Positions 6,926-13,017 of a stretch of DNA of 29,686 bases are shown here, one piece after another (positions within the stretch are counted from its first letter, which is position 1; every line of letters starts with the position of its first letter). Origin of the DNA: a virus; IMG/VR virus record IMGVR_UViG_3300009103_000119, positions 1 through 29,686 of that record. One strand, given 5' to 3'. The notes under the pieces are model-generated. The model had not been told where the DNA came from. It ran no database searches and saw only the letters and a program-made list of their open reading frames with translations. The translations under genes were made by a program, and so were the position numbers.

Positions 6926-7779
6926 ATAAACCTTCAATAAGTTTCGACCAGTTTAGAGATGCAAGAACAATGAATAAACCAGAAAAACCAGAACACATAG
7001 AATTTTACGAAACAAGAAAACCAGAAGAGCCCGATACTAGAATAGACACATTAGATAACTTTGCAAAAATAGAACATAGATGGTCAACGCCATTTATGGA
7101 AATGGAGTCTCAACTTCCAGAAAAAATGCGCCGTGATTTGATTGAAGTATTAATCAAAAAAGAAACGGCGATGACAGATTTAAAAAAGACAGAACCTCAA
7201 TTTTATTCTATGGCAGAAGCTAAAGGATTTTATGCTACTACGCATTATAATCTTTTTGCTGAAAAAGATTTAGAAGAATTTCCCGAATATAGAGATTCTA
7301 TATTGGGTTATGAACAAATTGCTTTGAAACAAATACGATATTATATTCGTAAAGGTTGGGGTGTACAACAAGCAGATGATATGGTAATAGAGGGACGTTG
7401 CTTTGGTAATGTTCAAGAACCTGGCGCTAGAACTTATCCTCATTATCATCAAGACATCAATGGAGTGTTAGTCAATTATTTACAGGTTGGAGATGAAAAT
7501 CGAAACCTTGATGAACAACTTGCAAGAGATTCATACAACTCGCCTCGACACGGCTCACATAATGTTTTATTTTTAGACCCCCGCCCTGCTATTTCATATC
7601 CTTATTGGGAAAAAGTTTATGCTGTAACACCTAAAGTTGGATTAACTATTATACATCCAAGTAATCTTTGGCATGAAACTAACCAATGGTTAGGGGATGG
7701 GATACGAGTTGTTATTGTTGTAAATTTTAGAATTTTATCGCATGGATATAACGAACTATTAGAAACATTTAGAGGATAA
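6922..7779 (+). CDS. Putative 2OG-Fe(II) oxygenase, paralogue C
   Basis: A 285-residue member of the same group. An N-terminal extension of about 45 charged residues (KPEKPEHIEFYETRKPEEPD) precedes the shared core. The core starts HRWSTPF...LPEKMRRDLIE, matching W-x-TP...LPEPMRIGLIE in paralogue A. Motifs are GRCFGNVQEPG, YPHYHQDINGV (H174, H176, N180), FLDPRP (219-221 DPR), H245-P, WHE (H251), and R262 in GDGIRVVIVVNF. The position that is Asp in A and B (HHxxDG) is Asn180 here, with an Asp two residues earlier. The metal site may therefore differ, or N180 may show that Asp is not a ligand in this group. It overlaps B by 4 bases and lies 4 bases before the radical SAM gene, so the three form one translation-coupled set. 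Confidence 0.8.
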   Translation: MNKPSISFDQFRDARTMNKPEKPEHIEFYETRKPEEPDTRIDTLDNFAKIEHRWSTPFMEMESQLPEKMRRDLIEVLIKKETAMTDLKKTEPQFYSMAEAKGFYATTHYNLFAEKDLEEFPEYRDSILGYEQIALKQIRYYIRKGWGVQQADDMVIEGRCFGNVQEPGARTYPHYHQDINGVLVNYLQVGDENRNLDEQLARDSYNSPRHGSHNVLFLDPRPAISYPYWEKVYAVTPKVGLTIIHPSNLWHETNQWLGDGIRVVIVVNFRILSHGYNELLETFRG

Positions 7780-7783
7780 TATA

Positions 7784-9181
7784 ATGGCACAATTTAATTT
7801 TCATTTACAGAACCAACCGCCCGAAGGCGAAAAAGCTATAGAATTAATTTTATATTATGATAATATGACATCTAGATTGTGGACTCAAGAAGGTGATGTT
7901 GTTATACCACAGGAGTTGTTTCACGATTGGACTCAAAATGATTATTATGGAATGTCTGCTGGTAAAAGTAATCTAAAGAAAATAAAAATTAATTTGGGAT
8001 TAAAATGTAATTACTCTTGTGATTATTGTTCACAAAGATTTGTACCTAGAAATAAAGACGATCATTTGGATACATCTGATTTTTATAGTATCGAAGATTC
8101 TGAAATTGAAGCATATGTTAAGAAGTTTGATAATATAACTGTAGATGAAAAACCACACTTTGAGTTGTGGGGTGGAGAACCATTTTTATATTGGAAAACT
8201 ATGAAACCTTTGATTGAAAGGTTACATAAAAAATATCCAGATTCTACTTATAGTGTTATTACTAATGGTTCAATGTTTACAGATGAAATTATAGATTTTA
8301 TTGAAGAGCATGAAATTTCTATTTCTGTTTCACATGATGGGCCAGGACAACCAACTAGAGGCCCAGACCCATTTGATGATCCAGAAAAAGCTAAACAACT
8401 TCATAAATTAAAAAATAAACTCGCACCTAAAGGAAAGATTTCTTTTAATAGTATGGTTCATAAAGACAATCCAAGTCGTGCCGATATACAAAGATGGTTT
8501 CGTAATAAAGTTGGATTGATTGGTATTGGTGAAGGCGGTGTTGTTGATGCTTATGATGAAGGTGGAGCAAATAATTCTTGGAAAGGTGTTGACGAACATA
8601 TAGATTATAGAAGAAAAGCATTTTCTGAGGTTCTTAAAGGTGGAACAGACAACTTTGTTATAAGAAAACAAAAAATTAATGCCTTTATTGATTCATTAAA
8701 ACATCAAAGACCTGCTGAAGCATTAAATCAAAAATGTGGAATGGATCAACCAAATACTATTGCAGTTGATATGAACGGTAACGTAACAACTTGTCAAAAT
8801 GTTACAGCATCATCATCTAATACTGCTGGAGTAAGTCATAATATTGGAACGATTAATGACGGTGATGCAGGACTCCGCAAAATTAAAATTAATCCAGGCA
8901 CACATTGGTCAGATAGAGCAGAATGTTCTAATTGTCCAGTATTACAATTATGTCAAGGTTCTTGTTTATTTCTTGCACCTGATTCTGAATATTGGGAAAT
9001 ATCTTGTAACAATGCATATAGTGATAATATTGTTTGGTTAGCAGCTGCATTGTATGACATTACTAATGGATATATACTTTATAGAATTGAAGGCCCGCAT
9101 AGAAAAGAACGGTGGGATGTTTTTGGATTTGACAGAGAAAAAGAAAAAGAAGAAAAACAATTAGAGTTAGAAATGGAATAA
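7784..9181 (+). CDS. Radical SAM protein with SPASM domain (peptide-modifying type)
   Basis: A 465-residue enzyme. The radical SAM core begins at KIKINLGLKC, with C75-x3-C79-x2-C82 for the [4Fe-4S]/SAM cluster, followed by a GGEP SAM-binding motif (130-133) and VITNGS (158-163). The C-terminal half carries a textbook SPASM domain: C318-x13-G332-x4-C337, then C381-x2-C384-x5-C390-x3-C394, then C408. This fits the CX9-15GX4C...CX2CX5CX3C...C rule of the family. SPASM proteins mature peptides or proteins, by thioether or other cross-links in RiPPs or by formylglycine formation in sulfatases. No clear peptide-recognition (PqqD-like) domain is visible in residues 1-65. The C-terminus is highly charged (450-465). 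It lies 4 bases after oxygenase C and 3 bases before a fibre gene. The substrate is unknown; fibre proteins, especially the cysteine-rich one, are the suspects. Confidence 0.9.
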   Translation: MAQFNFHLQNQPPEGEKAIELILYYDNMTSRLWTQEGDVVIPQELFHDWTQNDYYGMSAGKSNLKKIKINLGLKCNYSCDYCSQRFVPRNKDDHLDTSDFYSIEDSEIEAYVKKFDNITVDEKPHFELWGGEPFLYWKTMKPLIERLHKKYPDSTYSVITNGSMFTDEIIDFIEEHEISISVSHDGPGQPTRGPDPFDDPEKAKQLHKLKNKLAPKGKISFNSMVHKDNPSRADIQRWFRNKVGLIGIGEGGVVDAYDEGGANNSWKGVDEHIDYRRKAFSEVLKGGTDNFVIRKQKINAFIDSLKHQRPAEALNQKCGMDQPNTIAVDMNGNVTTCQNVTASSSNTAGVSHNIGTINDGDAGLRKIKINPGTHWSDRAECSNCPVLQLCQGSCLFLAPDSEYWEISCNNAYSDNIVWLAAALYDITNGYILYRIEGPHRKERWDVFGFDREKEKEEKQLELEME

Positions 9182-9184
9182 ATT

Positions 9185-10084
9185 ATGGCAGTCGTAGAGA
9201 TAACAAAAAAGGATAGTTTTCAATCATGGGTTGATAAGACTAATGAAATCCCTGAGATTTTTGGTGATTTAGATAATCTTACTACAACCGTTACTACTAG
9301 TCTTGTAGATGCACTTAACAGTATAGTTGCATCTAATAGTTTAAGTCTAGACAATATAGTTGAAGATACAACGCCAGAGCTTGGTAGTCATTTAGATTTA
9401 AACAATAATAATATTAATGGTACTGGTAATATAAACATAACGGGCGAATTTGTTGGTACTTTAGATACTAGTGTTACAGGAATAACTCAAGACCCAAGTG
9501 ATACTTCTACAAAAATAGCAACGACTGAATGGGCAGAAACTAAAGTTGCTTCATTAGCACCAAGTATTACTTTTGGTGGTGATTTGTCTGGTGCTTCTAA
9601 TAATGTAAGTATTAACGCCAATACAGTAGGAAGTTCTTCATTAGGAACAGAAAGTGGTGGAAATGTTCAAGAGTTTTTAGTAACAGACGGTTTAGGAACT
9701 TTAAGTTTTATAAATATTAATGATTTCGGTGGGGCTGCTGGTGGTGATTTATCAGGCGGTGCTGCTTCGATAGAAATAAATTCCAACACAGTTGGTATTA
9801 ACGAATTGAATTTAGTTGATGGTTCAGCGAATCATATTATAACTACGGATGGTGCTGGTACAATTACCTTTAAACCTTCCGTAACATTAAGCTCGGTATC
9901 ACCCAATGTAGGCGATCAAACATTTAATATTAATTATAATGTTGGTGGTATCGTAGTATATTTGAATGGTATCAAATTAGTTAATGGTGTAGATTTTACA
10001 GCTAATAATGGATCAAGTGTAGTGTTAACCTCTGCAATAGGTTACGCAAACCAAATTATTGATTTTCAAAGATATAGTGTGTAA
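9185..10084 (+). CDS. Repeat-rich tail fibre, paralogue of the gene at 2792
   Basis: A 299-residue protein with the same plan as the 290-residue fibre upstream. An N-terminal segment (SFQSWVDKTNEIP) matches the earlier DTFDEWRIKTNSI. IVEDTTPELGSHLDLNN and TLDTSVTGIT follow, then STKIATTEWAE, GGDLSG repeats, a GINELNLVDG repeat, and a C-terminal domain with VYLNGIKLVNG and DFTANNGSSVVLT. No cysteines were seen. It begins 3 bases after the radical SAM stop, using GGAAT within the end of that gene as a ribosome site. It is probably a trimeric beta-rich virion fibre. Duplication with divergence from the 2792 gene is the simplest history. Confidence 0.85.
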   Translation: MAVVEITKKDSFQSWVDKTNEIPEIFGDLDNLTTTVTTSLVDALNSIVASNSLSLDNIVEDTTPELGSHLDLNNNNINGTGNINITGEFVGTLDTSVTGITQDPSDTSTKIATTEWAETKVASLAPSITFGGDLSGASNNVSINANTVGSSSLGTESGGNVQEFLVTDGLGTLSFININDFGGAAGGDLSGGAASIEINSNTVGINELNLVDGSANHIITTDGAGTITFKPSVTLSSVSPNVGDQTFNINYNVGGIVVYLNGIKLVNGVDFTANNGSSVVLTSAIGYANQIIDFQRYSV

Positions 10085-10139
10085 AAAACTGGTTAAAATA
10101 TATATTTACTTAATAACATTAAGATAAGGAAAAACAAAA

Positions 10140-10466
10140 ATGGCAACTAATGTTTTCAAAAATGCTCAATCGTCAACAGTAACGAGTCAAACTACAATTT
10201 ATACAGCTCCAGCTGGACAAGCCTCTATCCTTCTTGAGTTGGATGTAGCTAATACTACCTCTGGTACAGCAGAAGTTGATGTAAGAGTTTATGATAACTC
10301 TGCTGGAACAAATGCATATTTGGTAAAGACTGCTAATATATTAGCGGGTTCTGCTATGAAAGTAGTTTCTGGACAGAAAATAGTTTTAGATGGTCAGGAT
10401 TATGTTTCAGTAACAAGTGATGTAGCAGTTGACGTTGTTTGTTCAGTTTTAGAAGATGTTAACTAA
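10140..10466 (+). CDS. Small beta-rich structural protein
   Basis: A 108-residue protein of regular beta-strand composition. Segments include QTTIYTAPAGQASILLELDVAN, cut here as TIYTAPAGQ and SILLELDVAN, then EVDVRVYDNS, AGSAMKVVSGQKIVLDGQDY and a VSVTSDVAVDVVCSVLED end. The T-x-Y-T-A-P opening and closing strands resemble small virion-associated proteins found among fibre genes of marine phages. It could form a compact sandwich decorating the tail or head; no enzymatic motif is visible. AAGGA sits 9 bases before the ATG, and the gene lies in its own short interval between two fibre-type genes. Confidence 0.8.
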   Translation: MATNVFKNAQSSTVTSQTTIYTAPAGQASILLELDVANTTSGTAEVDVRVYDNSAGTNAYLVKTANILAGSAMKVVSGQKIVLDGQDYVSVTSDVAVDVVCSVLEDVN

Positions 10467-10483
10467 TAATCTTTTAACTCAAT

Positions 10484-10491
10484 TATAAACA
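10484..10491 (+). promoter_or_regulatory. Possible late promoter, TATAAACA
   Basis: One mismatch to TATAAATA, in the 47-base gap and 22 bases before the next ATG. Placement is reasonable but the motif alone is weak. Confidence 0.25.
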
Positions 10492-10513
10492 ACTTTTAAT
10501 AAAGGATAAAAAT

Positions 10514-10771
10514 ATGTCATCACATCACGAATTTATAGGGAATCATCCATTTACAGTTAGGTCTGATGTTCAAGTACCAACTGCTGGTCAAACGACTTGG
10601 AATATGACGTATATCCCTGATCGTCTTATGGTTTTTCTAAATGGTGTTAAATTGATTAGCGGCACAGACTATACAGCTACTAATGGTACAAGTATTGTTC
10701 TAGCGTCTGGTGCTGATACTGCTGACCATATTGAATTTTTATGTTTCGATTTGGGTGAAGCAGACGTATAA
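10514..10771 (+). CDS. Stand-alone fibre C-terminal domain protein
   Basis: An 85-residue protein that is almost entirely one copy of the domain found at the C-termini of the fibres at 2792 and 9185. It reads PTAGQTTWNMTYIPDR, then VFLNGVKLISGTDYTATNG, then TSIVLASGADTADHIEFL. The first 15 residues (SSHHEFIGNHPF) are unique and histidine-rich. AAGGA lies 7 bases before the ATG. As a free-standing domain it could be a separate virion adhesin, a trimer cap, or a remnant of a shuffled fibre. The intact reading frame, ribosome site and possible promoter favour a real gene. Confidence 0.8.
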   Translation: MSSHHEFIGNHPFTVRSDVQVPTAGQTTWNMTYIPDRLMVFLNGVKLISGTDYTATNGTSIVLASGADTADHIEFLCFDLGEADV

Positions 10772-10820
10772 AACGTATAATCAAAAATTAATTTAGAAAC
10801 TTAAACTTAGGGGTAAACAA

Positions 10821-12584
10821 ATGGCACAAGTCAATGCTGCTTTATCAATAAACTCAAGTGAACATAAGACTGATCTTATTTCGTTCACTCGAGCTAGTAA
10901 TGCGACTAGAGTAAACAAGATTGGTCTTGTAGAAACAGTCGGAAATAATACAATTCGTTTCGATCATTATCCCGAACCATCATTGATTGGTATTCATAAA
11001 GGATATTTGATTGAACAAGCTTCAGAAAACCTATGTTTGCAATCTGCTGATATGTCTACGACATGGGCGCAAACAGCGGGTACAAAAACTAATCTTGCTA
11101 GTATTACTGCTAACCAAACTGATTGGTTAGACCCAGCTGGTACACATACATCTGATACAATGTCAGCTGGTTCTACTGCTTCTGGTATTGTTGCAAACCG
11201 TCAACAAGGTTTTACTTTTACAGACGGTCAAAAGTATACTGTATCTGTTTGGGCAAAAAAACCTGCTTCTACTGGTTATACTTATCTTGAAATCTCCAAT
11301 GAAGATGATAGTGGCGCTGGTGGTTTTACTTTCGCACAAACATTTAATCTGGCTACAGGTGCAGTTGGTAGTGGAACTGCTGGTACGGTAGATTCTACTT
11401 CCATTGAAGCATATTCTGGTGGATGGTATAGATGTTCTGTATCATTCACAGGTTCTAGTAGTACTGGTGAAATTTATTTGGGAGCTCGTCAAGATGATGC
11501 TGTACTTACAGCAACTAATCATACAGCGGGTGATAAAATGTATTTGTGGGGAGCACAAGTAGAAAATCAAGAAATGATGACTTCTTACATTCCAACAACA
11601 ACAGCCGCAGTATCAAGAGCTGCTGATGTTGCTTCTGTTTCAGATACAGATGGAATGTGGAACTGGAATGCTGGTCTTTCTCTTTATGTAGATTATATAG
11701 TTCGTAAAGCAGATGGAACAGAAACACCAATAGTTCATTATGCTGATGCTACTAATGATAACTATGTAACTTTTATGAATAGTGGTAAATTAAGAGTACA
11801 TACAAGTGGTGCTACACAGTTGGGTAGTGATCCTTTTGATACTGGTTTTTCTACTGTTGCTGGAACGCAATATCGTTCAATCGTTGCTATGAAAACAAAT
11901 GATTTGCATTATGCATCTAATGGTGCTTTATCTGCTAATCTACCTGATACAAGTGTTGATGTACCTTTGAAATCTAATGCTTCTAACTATAGCATTAAAT
12001 TCTTTCATGGTACAGGATATGCTACATCTGGTGCTGGTTGGATTAAAAACTTCCGTATTTATTCTCAAAGACTTTCCAATAACGATTTGCAGAATTTATC
12101 TGTTGAAGTTAATACAGCATTATCTTCAATTCAAATTTCTGCATTGGGAACGGTTGGAGATAACACGATTAATGCTCAGAAGTTAATGGCGGATTCAGTT
12201 ATCGAATCTAAAATTCTTGATGGTGCGGTAACAATTAATAAAATTGGTGCTGACGCTGTTGATGGAACTAAGATTGGCGATGATAGTATTGCTTCTGAAC
12301 ATATAGCTGATGATGCTGTTTTGAGTGCTCATATTGCTGATAATCAAATTACATCAGCACATCTTGCTTTGGATGTTATTGTTGCAGAGGATATTGCTAA
12401 TAATGCAGTTACAGTTGCTGAATTAGCGGACAATGCAGTTACTATGCCAAAGATTAATGCTTCTGGAACTGCTTCAGCTACAACCTACTTGCGTGGGGAT
12501 GGTACATGGGCAACATTTACAGCGGCTGAAACTGATCCACACGCAACATCTAAAGCAATTCCAATGGCGATTGCTCTTGGATAA
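10821..12584 (+). CDS. Large tail fibre with carbohydrate-binding-like region
   Basis: A 587-residue fibre. Residues 1-75 match the opening of many phage receptor-binding proteins (LISFTRASNATRVNKIGLVE, then GYLIEQASENL). Residues about 80-260 read as a jelly-roll, carbohydrate-binding-like domain (GQKYTVSVWAKK, YSGGWYRCSVSF, KMYLWGAQVE, TSYIPT). A second beta domain covers about 280-430. Residues about 455-545 are a long series of short repeats (DGAVTINKIG, DDSIASEHIAD, DNQITSAHLA, NNAVTVAELAD) typical of an extended trimeric fibre shaft. The end has a TYLRGDGTW module (about 555-563), shared with the cysteine-rich fibre, and a short tail ending in PMAIALG. It is probably receptor-binding. 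An AGGGG site precedes the ATG. Confidence 0.85.
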   Translation: MAQVNAALSINSSEHKTDLISFTRASNATRVNKIGLVETVGNNTIRFDHYPEPSLIGIHKGYLIEQASENLCLQSADMSTTWAQTAGTKTNLASITANQTDWLDPAGTHTSDTMSAGSTASGIVANRQQGFTFTDGQKYTVSVWAKKPASTGYTYLEISNEDDSGAGGFTFAQTFNLATGAVGSGTAGTVDSTSIEAYSGGWYRCSVSFTGSSSTGEIYLGARQDDAVLTATNHTAGDKMYLWGAQVENQEMMTSYIPTTTAAVSRAADVASVSDTDGMWNWNAGLSLYVDYIVRKADGTETPIVHYADATNDNYVTFMNSGKLRVHTSGATQLGSDPFDTGFSTVAGTQYRSIVAMKTNDLHYASNGALSANLPDTSVDVPLKSNASNYSIKFFHGTGYATSGAGWIKNFRIYSQRLSNNDLQNLSVEVNTALSSIQISALGTVGDNTINAQKLMADSVIESKILDGAVTINKIGADAVDGTKIGDDSIASEHIADDAVLSAHIADNQITSAHLALDVIVAEDIANNAVTVAELADNAVTMPKINASGTASATTYLRGDGTWATFTAAETDPHATSKAIPMAIALG

Positions 12585-12607
12585 TAATCAATCATAAGGA
12601 GAATACA

Positions 12608-12955
12608 ATGAAAGATATTTTGCTAATGACGACTAAAGGTGAAGCAAAAATGATGAAGGATTTATGGATGCTTACTTCAACGGATATTTTTGATGCTCAA
12701 AAACTTAAAACTATTTGGAATACTGTTTCAAATGATTTTTCGATAAATCCGTTTGGTAAACTCTATAAGACTAAAGGAAGATATCTACCTAATGGTAGAG
12801 TTCAGACTTATCCTAGTTACTTTCATGGTTGGTTTGCTTCTCTTAAATGTACTGATGAATTTTATGAGCAACATAAAGTTGCTCTTAAAGATTATGACGT
12901 TTCTGATGAAAAATATTATTCAAGAGAACATATGCCAAAGTGGTTTACTTCATAA
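12608..12955 (+). CDS. Unrecognised 115-residue protein following a fibre gene
   Basis: I do not recognise this protein. It is basic and rich in aromatic residues, with a helical first half (KGEAKMMKDLWML, FDAQKLKTIWNTV) and a Tyr/Phe-rich second half (YPSYFHGWFASL, DEFYEQHK). It has one cysteine and no membrane segment. AAGGAG lies 6 bases before the ATG, 23 bases after the 587-residue fibre. Small genes directly after large phage fibres are often fibre-specific chaperones, which is a guess from position only. Confidence 0.7.
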   Translation: MKDILLMTTKGEAKMMKDLWMLTSTDIFDAQKLKTIWNTVSNDFSINPFGKLYKTKGRYLPNGRVQTYPSYFHGWFASLKCTDEFYEQHKVALKDYDVSDEKYYSREHMPKWFTS

Positions 12956-12983
12956 CAACAAAAAAAGGAAACTGTTAAATTAT

Positions 12984-13003
12984 TAATTTATAATTATAAA
13001 TTA
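12984..13003 (+). promoter_or_regulatory. Perfect 20-base palindrome containing a late-promoter-like motif
   Basis: TAATTTATAATTATAAATTA is its own reverse complement. It contains TATAAATT (12995-13002), one mismatch from the T4 late octamer, on both strands. It lies 14 bases before the ATG of the LamG fibre, which has no visible Shine-Dalgarno sequence. It may be a promoter, an operator, or an AT-rich coincidence. Confidence 0.4.
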
Positions 13004-13017
13004 TCGGTTGTCTGATT

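Noticed and set aside
7784-9181. Radical SAM protein as a sulfatase-maturing enzyme
   Set aside because: No sulfatase with a C/S-x-P-x-R motif was seen among the proteins in this window, so a partner is lacking here; the rest of the genome was not available.
9709-9716. Exact TATAAATA inside the 299-residue fibre
   Set aside because: It lies within coding sequence (FININ) with no gene start nearby; chance occurrence is expected at this base composition.
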